Origin: Caprella mutica
Taxonomy: Eukaryota; Arthropoda; Malacostraca; Amphipoda; Caprellidae
Reading direction: 5' to 3'
Length of the DNA stretch: 64,000 bases
Assembly (NCBI GenBank): GCA_947561585.1
Contig: CANNZV010000252.1
Span: 1-64,000, forward strand
In this document: piece after piece, positions 24,201 through 35,675 of the stretch
How positions within the stretch are numbered: the first letter of the stretch is position 1
How the letters are laid out: every line of letters starts with the position of its first letter
The notes under the pieces: model-generated
Databases searched by the model: none
What the model saw: the letters and a program-made list of their open reading frames with translations, nothing else
Told to the model about the DNA's origin: nothing
Program-made: the position numbers and the translations under genes

Positions 24201-26876
24201 TAAGGAAGTCTCAGTGTTATCAGTGGTGTGTTTAGAACTGATAAGGAAGTCTCAGTGTTATCAGTGGTGTGATTAGAACTGATAAGGAAGTCTCAGTGTT
24301 ATCAGTGGTGTGTTTAGAACTGATAAGGAAGTCTCAGTGTTATCAGTGGTGTGATTAGAACTGATAAGGAAGTCTCAGTGTTATCAGTGGTGTGATTAGA
24401 ACTGATAAGGAAGTCTCAGTGTTATCAGTGCTGTGTTTAGAACTGATAAGGAAGTCTCAGTGTTATCAGTGGTGTGTTTAGAACTGATAAGGAAGTCTCA
24501 GTGTTATCAGTGGTGTGTTTAGAACTGATAAGGAAGTCTCAGTGTTATCAGTGGTGTGTTTAGAACTGATAAGGAAGTCTCAGTGTTATCAGTGGTGTGA
24601 TTAGAACTGATAAGGAAGTCTCAGTGTTATCAGTGGTGTGTTTAGAACTGATAAGGAAGTCTCAGTGTTATCAATGGTGTGTTTAGAACTGATAAGGAAG
24701 TCTCAGTGTTATCAGTGGTGTGTTTAGAACTGATAAGGAAGTCTCAGTGTTATCAGTGGTGTGTTTAGAACTGATAAGGAAGTCTCAGTGTTATCAGTGG
24801 TGTGTTTAGAACTGATAAGGAAGTCTCAGTGTTATCAGTGGTGTGTTTAGAACTGATAAGGAAGTCTCAGTGTTATCAGTGGTGTGTTTAGAACTGATAA
24901 GGAAGTCTCAGTGTTATCAGTGGTGTGTTTAGAACTGATAAGGAAGTCTCAGTGTTATCAGTGGTGTGTTTAGAACTGATAAGGAAGTCTCAGTGTTATC
25001 AGTGGTGTGTTTAGAACTGATAAGGAAGTCTCAGTGTTATCAGTGGTGTGTTTAGAACTGATAAGGAAGTCTCAGTGTTATCAGTGCTGTGTTTAGAACT
25101 GATAAGGAAGTCTCAGTGTTATCAGTGGTGTGTTTAGAACTGATAAGGAAGTCTCAGTGTTATCAGTGGTGTGATTAGAACTGATGAGGAAGTCTCAGTG
25201 TTATCAGTGGTGTGTTTAGAACTGATAAGGAAGTCTCAGTGTTATCAGTGGTGTGTTTAGAACTGATAAGGAAGTCTCAGTGTTATCAGTGGTGTGTTTA
25301 GAACTGATAAGGAAGTCTCAGTGTTATCAGTGGTGTGTTTAGAACTGATAAGGAAGTCTCAGTGTTATCAGTGCTGTGTTTAGAACTGATAAGGAAGTCT
25401 CAGTGTTATCAGTGGTGTGATTAGAACTGATAAGGAAGTCTCAGTGTTATCAGTGGTGTGTTTAGAACTGATAAGGAAGTCTCAGTGTTATCAGTGGTGT
25501 GATTAGAACTGATAAGGAAGTCTCAGTGTTATCAGTGGTGTGTTTAGAACTGATAAGGAAGTCTCAGTGTTATCAGTGGTGTGATTAGAACTGATAAGGA
25601 AGTCTCAGTGTTATCAGTGGTGTGTTTAGAACTGATAAGGAAGTCTCAGTGTTATCAGTGCTGTGTTTAGAACTGATAAGGAAGTCTCAGTGTTATCAGT
25701 GGTGTGATTAGAACTGATAAGGAAGTCTCAGTGTTATCAGTGGTGTGTTTAGAACTGATAAGGAAGTCTCAGTGTTATCAGTGGTGTGTTTAGAACTGAT
25801 AAGGAAGTCTCAGTGTTATCAGTGGTGTGTTTAGAACTGATATGGAAGTCTCAGTGTTATCAGTGGTGTGATTAGAACTGATAAGGAAGTCTCAGTGTTA
25901 TCAGTGCTGTGTTTAGAACTGATAAGGAAGTCTCAGTGTTATCAGTGGTGTGTTTAGAACTGATAAGGAAGTCTCAGTGTTATCAGTGGTGTGTTTAGAA
26001 CTGATAAGGAAGTCTCAGTGTTATCAGTGGTGTGATTAGAACTGATAAGGAAGTCTCAGTGTTATCAGTGCTGTGTTTAGAACTGATAAGGAAGTCTCAG
26101 TGTTATCAGTGGTGTGATTAGAACTGATAAGGAAGTCTCAGTGTTATCAGTGGTGTGATTAGAACTGATAAGGAAGTCTCAGTGTTATCAGTGCTGTGTT
26201 TAGAACTGATAAGGAAGTCTCAGTGTTATCAGTGGTGTGTTTAGAACTGATAAGGAAGTCTCAGTGTTATCAGTGGTGTGTTTAGAACTGATAAGGAAGT
26301 CTCAGTGTTATCAGTGGTGTGTTTAGAACTGATAAGGAAGTCTCAGTGTTATCAGTGGTGTGTTTAGAACTGATAAGGAAGTCTCAGTGTTATCAGTGGT
26401 GTGTTTAGAACTGATAAGGAAGTCTCAGTGTTATCAGTGGTGTGATTAGAACTGATAAGGAAGTCTCAGTGTTATCAGTGCTGTGTTTAGAACTGATAAG
26501 GAAGTCTCAGTGTTATCAGTGGTGTGATTAGAACTGATAAGGAAGTCTCAGTGTTATCAGTGGTGTGTTTAGAACTGATAAGGAAGTCTCAGTGTTATCA
26601 GTGGTGTGTTTAGAACTGATAAGGAAGTCTCAGTGTTATCAGTGGTGTGATTAGAACTGATAAGGAAGTCTCAGTGTTATCAGTGGTGTGTTTAGAACTG
26701 ATAAGGAAGTCTCAGTGTTATCAGTGGTGTGTTTAGAACTGATAAGGAAGTCTCAGTGTTATCAGTGCTGTGTTTAGAACTGATAAGGAAGTCTCAGTGT
26801 TATCAGTGCTGTGTTTAGAACTGATAAGGAAGTCTCAGTGTTATCAGTGCTGTGTTTAGAACTGATAAGGAAGTCT
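21266..26876. repeat. Large satellite-like array, 41-bp hairpin unit with paired GATA motifs, about 137 copies
   Basis: The unit is TTATCAGT, a 12-base loop GGTGTGTTTAGA, ACTGATAA, then GGAAGTCTCAGTG. TTATCAGT and ACTGATAA are exact reverse complements, so each copy can form an 8-bp stem. Each arm also reads as a GATA-factor type site (CTGATAA) in opposite orientation. Common variants fall at two loop positions (GGTGTGTTT, GCTGTGTTT, GGTGTGATT); arm changes are rare (for example near 24673, 25185 and 25842). The register is kept at 41 bp throughout. The array ends abruptly at AAGTCTC|GCC. Confidence 0.98.
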
Positions 26877-27819
26877 CGCCAGTTTACCTGCTTACCATGT
26901 TAGTGCTCATTAGTGGGGAGATAAGGTAATTGTATGTGTTTGCAAATTTATTTGTTACTTTGCTGCAAATGCGTGAGATTCTCAAAGATGATATTTGTAA
27001 AAAATTAAAATGGTTAAAAGCTATTCTTTTATTTTAGAAAGACATTATTTGCTTTTAGCTAGAAGGTTTCATCATTTTTTTTAATTGTCTTCAAAATTGC
27101 TGCATCTATAGTTTATTTTTGTGGGACTTTCTCTTGCATTTTAAACTGAAATCTTTTCAAATTTAAAATAGAAATATTAGAATTTAATGAAGGAAAAATA
27201 ATATTTATTGTTAAGTCTTGTATTTTCTTTATGAACAAACTATGTATAAATTACATGAGAATCGAATGAATCTATACTACGCTCGATGATTATTTACTTG
27301 AAATTCTTTTGTTGAATCTAATCCAATTATTATTTGTTTTTATAAACTATCATAATACTTTAAAAGCTCGTAAAAATGAACTGGAAAACGAATAGAATTT
27401 CAGTGTTTTAGTTTTAAGACTTTCAGTATTTTTCATTCTTGGGTGTTCCTTTTATATTTTATGTGAAACAAAATATTAAATATTTGTTCTCTTGTAACTC
27501 ACATTTCTATTGCATATCACAGGTTATTTTAAAGACTGTGATGTATGCTATTGTATGTATTTTACTAATAAGATATATTGTGGTTAAATAGTTCTGCAAA
27601 ATAAAGTAAAAGAAAATATATCCCGTACTGGATACTTGGTTTGAATGATTTCCAATATTAAATAGTCAGGTATCTCATAAATAAACTGTATTATATCAGT
27701 ACTTTACTTCCTATCCCATTCTACGAGTTATTGTGTAACTTTTCCTATTCTTGATTTAAGTTTGACATCATAAACTGAAGAGTAATAATTTATCTATTTT
27801 TCTTGCTGTTGAGACTACG
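26877..27819. other. Unique AT-rich stretch
   Basis: No gene recognised. Confidence 0.4.
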
Positions 27820-28390
27820 CCTCAATTGTTATTTCTTTGCCATTATTTGCTAGTTATTCTATTTCTTTGCCATTACTTACTAGTTATTCTATTTCTTTGC
27901 CATTACTTACTAGTTATTCTATTTATTTGCCATTACTTACTAGTTATTCTATTTATTTGCCATTATTTACTAGTTATTCTATTTATTTGCCATTACTTAC
28001 TAGTTATTCTATTTATTTGCCATTATTTACTAGTTATTCTATTTATTTGCCATTATTTACTAGTTATTCTATTTCTTTGCCATTATTTGCTAGTTATTCT
28101 ATTTCTTTGCCATTACTTACTAGTTATTCTATTTATTTGCCATTATTTACTAGTTATTCTATTTCTTTGCCATTATTTACTAGTTATTCTATTTCTTTGC
28201 CATTATTTACTAGTTATTCTATTTCTTTGCCATTATTTGCTAGTTATTCTATTTCTTTGCCATTACTTACTAGTTATTCTATTTATTTGCCATTATTTAC
28301 TAGTTATTCTATTTCTTTGCCATTATTTACTAGTTATTCTATTTCTTTGCCATTATTTACTAGTTATTCTATTTCTTTGCCATTATTTAC
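27820..28390. repeat. Minisatellite, 30-bp unit, about 19 copies
   Basis: Unit CATTATTTACTAGTTATTCT followed by ATTTCTTTGC, variants TTACTT/TTATTT and TTTCTTTG/TTTATTTG. It contains ACTAGT. Open frames here are period artefacts. Confidence 0.97.
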
Positions 28391-29076
28391 ATTGTTTGTT
28401 TATAAGTTCTCACCCCTCCTATAAATCTCTATATTCCCTCTCCCATAAATCTATAAGAGAGAGAGAGAGACTAATGGTCACACTTTCAGGGGTTTGACCT
28501 CTCTGACTGCTCTGCCAACCACTGGGGAAAAATGATTCGCACTTATGGGTCATATTGACCCTCAGTTCTGGGTCATGGTGAGCTCTGTTTCGAAATATAC
28601 AAATTATTTCTATTAATTTATTGCATATAATTTGTTTCAAATTATCATTAGAAGAATTAGGATTGAAATTATATAATTTTCTTTCATATTCACGATTCAA
28701 ATGCATACATAATTGCCTAACTGGCACCCTAACCCCTGTGATACACTATTCTAGACATTAGAGCTTCTTTTGTTGTAGTTCCGGTAATCGAAACCTTTTC
28801 TTTATCCATTTTCTTATGGCAAATCAGTTTTTTTCTATCTTTTCTTATTCTGTTTAGACAAGATATCTGAATCTTTTTCTAAATTAGAATTTTTATTTAT
28901 TTAACTATCACTTCATGCTGTTTTCTTTCTCCTTTTACATTCCTTTCTTTCCATGCCTATTTTCACTGCATTATTAGCAATTTAGTAATTTTGTTTTATT
29001 ATTCTAGCTATGTTTCCCACAGTCCGTGTTTGTATATTTTCCATTAGAATATAAAGTGCTATAATCTCCTGTGGAA
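28391..29076. other. Mixed stretch with a possible small element
   Basis: A short GA run lies at 28455-28469. CAGGGGTTTG at about 28486 and CTAACCCCTGTG near 28728-28739 are inverted and could bound a 250-bp non-autonomous DNA element; the segment between holds GGGTCATATTGACCC, a perfect palindrome. Weak evidence. Confidence 0.3.
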
Positions 29077-29635
29077 TTGTTTCTCAGTTTCATAGGAAAA
29101 TACTTTCTCAGTTTCAGAGGAAAATACTTTCTCAGTTTCAGAGGAAAATAATTTCTCAGTTTCATAGGAAAATAATTTCTCAGTTTCAGAGGAAAATACT
29201 TTCTCAGTTTCAGAGGAAAATAATTTCTCAGTTTCATAGGAAAATAATTTCTCGGTTTCAGAGGAAAATAATTTCTCAGTTTCATAGGAAAATAATTTCT
29301 CAGTTTCATAGGAAAATACTTTCTCGGTTTCAGAGGAAAATAATTTCTCAGTTTCATAGGAAAATAATTTCTCAGTTTCATAGGAAAATACTTTCTCGGT
29401 TTCAGAGGAAAATAATTTCTCAGTTTCATAGGAAAATAATTTCTCAGTTTCATAGGAAAATACTTTCTCGGTTTCAGAGGAAAATAATTTCTCAGTTTCA
29501 TAGGAAAATACTTTCTCGGTTTCAGAGGAAAATAATTTCTCAGTTTCATAGGAAAATAATTTCTCAGTTTCATAGGAAAATAATTTCTCAGTTTCATAGG
29601 AAAATAATTTCTCAGTTTCATAGGAAAATAATTTC
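29077..29635. repeat. Minisatellite, 24-bp unit, about 23 copies
   Basis: Unit GAAAATAATTTCTCAGTTTC plus ATAG, with ACTTTCTC and CAGAG variants in alternating blocks. It abuts the left end of the 873-bp element at 29641. Confidence 0.96.
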
Positions 29636-29640
29636 GTTTA

Positions 29641-30513
29641 AGAGGATCGACTACCTTCAGAAAAGCTACAAATTGAAAGAATGAAATAGAAATTGCATTT
29701 ATTCGCCTAAAACACTCCTACAGGTGTGTAGAATGCACTGTGTAAATATTACAGTTATAGCTCTTCTGTAGCGCCTGTAGTGGGGGTGAGAGGTGGAGAA
29801 TGGCTTGGAACGCCTCCGCCTTCATCACCCCGGAGGGGTCTGGAAGTTGATTCGCGGCTATTTGGGGGAAAACAACCACCCACCCCGTCACTCTAGGCTC
29901 TAATAAGAAATCAGTGCCACACTTACTTTTCTGCGAGGAGGATATGCAGCTTTTGAAACTTCCACATCCTTCTAGAGCGCAATGAACTGATGGTAGCGAT
30001 GTTTCAGTCTCTCCTGAACAGTCTCGCTTTTGGATGATTGACGTTTAATTTCTGTCAGTTTTTGTTGTATAGAGACGTGGCAGGAATCGTTTTAAAGAGA
30101 AAGAGGTGCTGTATAATGCAACATGGCATTTCTTAAAAATAGTTGAATTGAAAAAAATTATAGCTAAATGAATTTGAAAAAATACTCAAAAAATAGAGGT
30201 TTTCCAAAAAATAATTGGTTAAAAATCCATAACTTCTAAACAAAACTTTGAATTTGAAATATCTCATTGTCACATCGTATAACGCGTCTTCCTCTTTCTA
30301 GTCAATCCTGTCTCGTTAGTCTGATCGAAAATGTGAAGTTGGATTCAAGCGTTGAAGTTACCCCTGAAATAATCGTTTTCTATTGTATTGGTTGTAGCCA
30401 AATTTTAGCACGTAAAACAAAAAAAATTCCTTTGTCCTTTTCTCCATGTTTACCAACTCTCAGAACCTCAAACTATTAATTAGGAAAAAATTCTGAAGGC
30501 AGCCGATCCCTCT
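29641..30513 (+). mobile_element. Family B element, copy 1 (about 873 bp)
   Basis: The left end AGAGGATCGACTACCTTCAG is the inverted match of the right end CTGAAGGCAGCCGATCCCTC. Inner segments are shared with copy 2 at 42038: CTACAGGTGTGTAGAATGCA, GGCTCTAATAAGAAATCAGT, and GATGTTTCAGTCTCTCCTGA. The left half is fairly GC-rich, the right half AT-rich. No transposase frame was seen, so it looks like a non-autonomous DNA transposon. Confidence 0.8.
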
Positions 30514-30628
30514 AACTGGAATTAATTATTATAACTTTTTCAATCATTTGAATTAATTAAGTTTTATTCAATTCATCAGTCGTTACTTTATCAATTTCAA
30601 TTATTAGTTTAGGTTTCATTTTAGAATA

Positions 30629-30829
30629 GGGCAAATTAAGAGTTATCGAACAGTTCCACTTTTACGAACATATAAGAAAATATTATATTATAATTATTAA
30701 TTACTGTAACTTTGCTATTAATTGTTATCCATTATATCTGCAATTGAAATAAAAGTTGAACAATAATTTCTATATACTCTTTTCTTCTGATCGACAATGT
30801 ACAACCGTACAATAACTCAGCACTTACCC
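30629..30829. mobile_element. MITE family A copy (201 bp)
   Basis: TA then GGGCAAATTAAGAGTTATCG at the left and CAATAACTCAGCACTTACCC at the right, with inner CCACTTTTACGAACATATAA and TCTGATCGACAATGTACAAC. The arms are diverged, so this copy is old. Confidence 0.75.
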
Positions 30830-31147
30830 ACTCTCTGAAGCAGAACACACTTTGTTTAACTTTTTACCAATATTGTTAATTCGAACTGTCATTTTTGACT
30901 GACGTGGTACACTAGAGTAAACTGGCATTGTTGTTGCTCATAAATTGGCATTTTAGTATAGGAGGGCGTGGCATGTATAGGAGGTGGGCGTGGCTATCAA
31001 ATGTATGAAAGCTTTCAATTGAAATAGAGATTTAAAAGTCTAAAGTAAACACGAAGAAAACCTTCCCATGATAGAGATGTAAACTACTTACACTTTGGGG
31101 ACTTGGAGTTAGGAGAAGAGGTGTGATGTAACTCGTTATTTCAATGG

Positions 31148-31310
31148 TATCCGTGATACGTGCTATTCGTATCCGTGATACCTACACCTCGTATCAGTGA
31201 TACCTAAACCTCGTATCCGTGATACCTACACCTCGTATCAGTGATACCTACACCTCGTATCCGTGATACCTACACCTCGTATCCGTGATACCTGAAAGTA
31301 TCATGTATAC
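31148..31310. repeat. Short tandem repeat, 22-bp unit, about 7 copies
   Basis: Unit TATCCGTGATACCTACACCT plus CG, alternating with TATCAGTGATAC. GTATCMGTGATAC can pair with itself (GTATC/GATAC). Confidence 0.95.
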
Positions 31311-31327
31311 GAATTTCCAATGCAACT

Positions 31328-31377
31328 AATATTATGTATTTCTTATATGACTGAGAATGTAGAACTGTTCCATAACT
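31328..31377. mobile_element. MITE family A right-end fragment
   Basis: TTCTTATATGACTGAGAATG, then TAGAACTGTTCCATAACTTG matches the family A right arm, but no left end was found; the 22-bp array lies where it would be. Confidence 0.5.
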
Positions 31378-31894
31378 TGCAACTTTGCCTCTAATGTTAA
31401 ATAGTTTGTCTGTTTAAAATAGAGGAAATGGGTGGTGGTTCTCTTTTGATGAATAATGAATAGAAAAATGATAGGTAATTTCAAAACCTAATGAATAATG
31501 AATTTTTTAGATTAATTATATATAAATTTATATAATTGGGATTTAATTTATTGTTTAATTAAATTGTTGTAAATTTATATTGTAAATTTTATTTTCCTAA
31601 TGATATAAGTATTGAAATCATGTCAAACATTAAAATCATGTCAAACATTGAAATAATAGTTTCCCCTCCCTATCACGATAAATAACTGTATGTTTTATTT
31701 GTTACTCACATGCAAGTACATGTCATTTAACTTTAAGATGGCCTCACTCCTATTGTACCTGTCACTATAATATAAACAAAATACTTAACACACTATTTAT
31801 TACCTCCAATAATTAATTTACTAGGAATGAAAATTGTGAAACGTTTCTGTGTAGCGACTTTAAAAACTATCAATATTATGATTACTGATCAATG

Positions 31895-32097
31895 GGGTAA
31901 GTTACGAATTATCGGTCAGTTCTACATCTTCAGTCATATAAAAAACAATATAGAAATTTGTTATTATTACACAGTGCTATCTAATAACTCTGGTTTGCAG
32001 AAGTATTAGATAGCACTGTGTAATAATAACAATTTTTATATTGTTTTTTCTTATATGACCGAAGATGTAGTATTGACCGATAATTTGGTACTTACCC
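31895..32097. mobile_element. MITE family A, near-perfect foldback copy (203 bp)
   Basis: Two arms of about 95 bases face each other around a short loop near 31990-32005. Left: GGGTAAGTTACGAATTATCG ... ACACAGTGCTATCTAATA. Right: TATTAGATAGCACTGTGT ... CGATAATTTGGTACTTACCC. Arm identity is high, so this is the youngest-looking copy. TA follows the right end. Confidence 0.88.
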
Positions 32098-32139
32098 TAT
32101 TCGTATTTATTCATTAATAGTAAGTTAAAAAGTATAATT

Positions 32140-32246
32140 GGGAGAGTTCTGAATTATCGGACGGTTCCACAGTTTCGATCATGTTGAATTATTTATTTTC
32201 TCTTATGGTCGAAAATGTGCAACCGCCTATAACTCGGAACTCACCC
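32140..32246. mobile_element. MITE family A short copy (107 bp)
   Basis: GGGAGAGTTCTGAATTATCG at the left and CTATAACTCGGAACTCACCC at the right, with CAGTTTCGATCATGTTG and TATGGTCGAAAATGTGCAAC between. It is little more than the two terminal repeats joined. Confidence 0.85.
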
Positions 32247-32504
32247 CATTCGATAGATTGAATCTTTTTGATCCGACTTTCGCGCCAAAATTTGATATAC
32301 AGTTTCTTCACATTCCATACACATGACATTATTAACTTGTGACTCAATGGCAATGGGTTAATGTTAGAATGAATATCTTATTAATTGAAAAAACTCTAAT
32401 TATCTCTGTAGACAAATGACTGTGTGTTATTTGTCACATCTTTGCGGTGGTACTCTGTGTGGACTGCACTCTCTAACAACTCATAAACTTCATCGTGTGG
32501 GTGC
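32247..32504. other. Unique stretch
   Basis: No gene recognised. Confidence 0.4.
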
Positions 32505-32757
32505 AAACTTCTAGTGCAAACTTCTAGTGCAAAGTTCTAGTGCAAACTTCTAGTGCAAACTTCTAGTGCAAACTTCTAGTGCAAAGTTCTAGTGCAAAGT
32601 TCTAGTGCAAAGTTCTAGTGCAAACTTCTAGTGCAAACTTCTAGTGCAAACTTCTAGTGCAAAGTTCTAGTGCAAAGTTCTAGTGCAAACTTCTAGTGCA
32701 AATTTCTAGTGCAAACTTCTAGTGCAAACTTCTAGTGCAAACTTCTAGTGCAAAGTT
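32505..32757. repeat. Short-unit minisatellite, 13-bp unit, about 19 copies
   Basis: Unit GTGCAAACTTCTA with a GTGCAAAGTTCTA variant; the two forms occur in runs of three. Confidence 0.96.
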
Positions 32758-32892
32758 ATTGTACATATTTTCTTACAAAATGTTTGCTTAATGTTTTGTT
32801 TAATGTTTTAGTTATTGTTAACTGTCCTGTCCCCTGTGACGTGTAATGTGTGTTTGGCACTCTGAAATAACAGCTGATGCCAAGAGAGAGGA

Positions 32893-32957
32893 CAGGGGGG
32901 GGGGGGGAGAAGGGACAGGGGGGGGGGGGGAGAAGGGACAGGGGGGGGGGTCTGTCC
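32893..32957 (+). repeat. Poly-G triplicate, G-quadruplex prone
   Basis: Three copies of GGGACAG (first GAGGACAG) each followed by a run of 10 to 14 G, with AGAAGGG spacers, then TCTGTCCCCCC, which can pair back with the last G run. Four or more G tracts on one strand satisfy the G-quadruplex pattern. Confidence 0.85.
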
Positions 32958-33729
32958 CCCCGTGGCACCGTAAAAAGGTCAGGGGATAATAGTTCTTTAG
33001 TGACTTTGTATTTGTTTTACCTGCTTGTAATACATGTAATATATTTCATTGGTTGTTTGAAGTTGTTTATTTCAGTGTATTTCATCCAATGTTTTTATTG
33101 GGCTGTTGGTGTATTGCAGGTGATGTATATTTTATTTTGTATACCGAAATGTTTCTTTGTAATTCTGTCTCTCTAATGCAATAAGCACTGAGAAGTATAT
33201 TGAGTAGTTACTATTCATCAAGATTACGCTGCTCTCATTTCGACAGAGTGTTCTGTTAATGGTGTCTCTTGTGCTAATAGTCAGCTATTTAATAGCTAAC
33301 TATGTGAAATAGTGTGAAGAAAATTCAAGGCAAACGACTATATGTATTTATTGTATAGGATTAATGAATTGGTATGATATACAAATATTTGTATTATTTT
33401 AGGGCTAGCAATTGACTATACAATTCCAATCATATCGTGTACATAGATGTGTAGTTAGAACATATGTACATTACTACAAACAACTATTACTATATGTACT
33501 TATACTTATTGTATGATATATCCAACCTTTGCAGTTATGCTGTCTTTTCCCCTAATTTTCCCCTCAAATAACTTTTTTTTGCATTAGAGTGTAAATGTTC
33601 TACTACTTCCAAGAGAATTACATTAGACTTCATTTTTATTATCATCATCGAGTTGTTCTTTGATGCAACCACTCCCACGTGAAGCTAATCTCGAGTGGAA
33701 AAAACTAATAATTATGAAGAGGTAAATTT
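32958..33729. other. Unique AT-rich stretch
   Basis: No gene recognised. Confidence 0.4.
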
Positions 33730-34310
33730 GAAGGTAATGAAGAGTGCTGAAGAGAGTAATGAAGAGTGCTGAAGAGAGTAATGAAGGGTGCTGAAGAGAG
33801 TAATGAAGGGTGCTGAAGAGAGTAATGAAGGGTGCTGAAGAGAGTAATGAAGGGTGCTGAAGAGAGTAATGAAGGGGGCTGAAGAGAGTAATGAAGGGTG
33901 CTGAAGAGGGTAATGAAGAGTGCTGAAGAGGGTAATGAAGAGTGCTGAAGAGAGTAATGAAGGGTGCTGAAGAGGGTAATGAAGAGTGCTGAAGAGGGTA
34001 ATGAAGAGTGCTGAAGAGAGTAATGAAGGGTGCTGAAGAGGGTAATGAAGGGTGCTGAAGAGAGTAATGAAGGGTGCTGAAGAGGGTAATGAAGAGTGCT
34101 GAAGAGAGTAATGAAGGGTGCTGAAGAGGGTAATGAAGAGTGCTGAAGAGAGTAATGAAGGGTGCTGAAGAGGGTAATGAAGGGTGCTGAAGAGAGTAAT
34201 GAAGGGTGCTGAAGAGGGTAATGAAGGGTGCTGAAGAGAGTAATGAAGGGTGCTGAAGAGAGTAATGAAGGGTGCTGAAGAGAGTAATGAAGGGTGCTGA
34301 AGAGAGTAAA
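33730..34310. repeat. Minisatellite, 22-bp unit, about 26 copies
   Basis: Unit GTAATGAAGGGTGCTGAAGA plus GA, purine-rich. Variants GAAGAGTG and AGAGGGTAA occur in repeating combinations, hinting at two- or three-unit higher-order steps. The minus frame stays open because the unit lacks stops in any frame. Confidence 0.97.
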
Positions 34311-35369
34311 TAATCACAAGGCTACCTTTTATTTATATTATCTAACCGAATTGATATTTGTTTCTATATCTGATGTATACATATCTTTTCACCTAATAAA
34401 TACTACATTTATTCATTCACTTTAAATGTTATAACTAGGAAATAGAGAGACATTGGGAATAACAACTAAAATGTAGGGAATAATTAATCAAAATATTACG
34501 CTTAGTATTTCGAGTATTTAATAACTAAACTGATTAAATTGCTTCTCTATGTTTCAAGTGTAAATTAGAGTGTGTTTGCTAGGTATGATCTAAATAATCT
34601 ATCGAATGTAACAATATCTGATGCTATAGCCTTCATAGTGTGAAGCGTGTGAAACTATAGCGGCTTTATCGTAGACAATGAGTGGCAACATTACACCGTG
34701 ACAATGTGCCATGGGGACATAGGTATTAGGTGAAACAACCACTATGTACTGGAGTACTGTACTGCCTTCTGTAGTACTGTAGTGGTATTAGTGGAGCAAC
34801 CACTATGTACTGGAGTACTGTCACTCTCTACTCCTGTAATATATTTTCGAGTGGGTTTTCTTCTCTTATTTTTTTATCTACATTTTATTTCTTTTTATTC
34901 CGAGTGACGTAGCCTCTAACTAGTGGAGCAAATACTTATTCCAGAATAGATAATTAATTTCTTTATTATTAATTATTTGAAGCTCATTTCAACTGAACAG
35001 AAATCTCTCTTTTTATTTTCTGAGCTTATTTTCCCATTAGGTTGAACTTATATTGAATTCTAATGTAAAAGCTGTCATATTACTTCATATTTTTCACATT
35101 GAAAAGACTTCTAGTGTACCTTGTTGTAGAATTTTTCTTTAGTTTTACTTTTCACTGTTTATTTTAATAAAAGCAATTGTCACTACTGAGACAGTTGCAA
35201 TGATTTGTGTTACATTCATTCATTTTATATGGTTGCTACCATCACATCATTAGTTATTTTCATTACTGTAGGTGTTGGTAGACAACCAGTATTTATTTGT
35301 AATAAAAGGAGATTGCGTAGGAGAAAATTATTGCTCTAAAAAGCAATCAGTGCAAGAAATGTAGGCAGT
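34311..35369. other. Unique stretch with a small duplication
   Basis: CAACCACTATGTACTGGAGT is repeated at about 34736 and 34798. No gene recognised. Confidence 0.4.
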
Positions 35370-35675
35370 GGGTAGACTAACTTCCGAGTTATCGATCGGT
35401 TATACATCATCGATCATATTAGGATAAGGATGTTTATTGAAGTAAGTTATAAATAAAATACAATTCAAGAAGCCTTTAATAATATTTCGGGTAAACTGAA
35501 AAAAATTATTGAAATATTTTAAGGAAAAAAAAAATATAATTTATCATTAAACTCTATAATTATTGGTGTCCGTGATACCAGGTAACATGGACACCAATAA
35601 AGAGCTAAATGATTATTTTTATAATTTTTCTTCTGATCGAAAATATGTAACCGTTGGATAACTCGGAACTCACCC
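35370..35675. mobile_element. MITE family A long copy (306 bp)
   Basis: Left end GGGTAGACTAACTTCCGAGT, right end GGATAACTCGGAACTCACCC followed by TA. The centre is itself a hairpin: ATTATTGGTGTCC faces GGACACCAATAAAGAG around 35565-35605, so the arms nearly meet in the middle. Confidence 0.8.

Noticed and set aside
27826..28497. Hydrophobic frame resembling repeated membrane segments
   Set aside because: It is the 30-bp array read in frame; AT-rich repeats give hydrophobic peptides by composition.
33712..34317. 200-codon minus-strand frame
   Set aside because: It is the 22-bp array, whose unit has no stop in the three minus frames.
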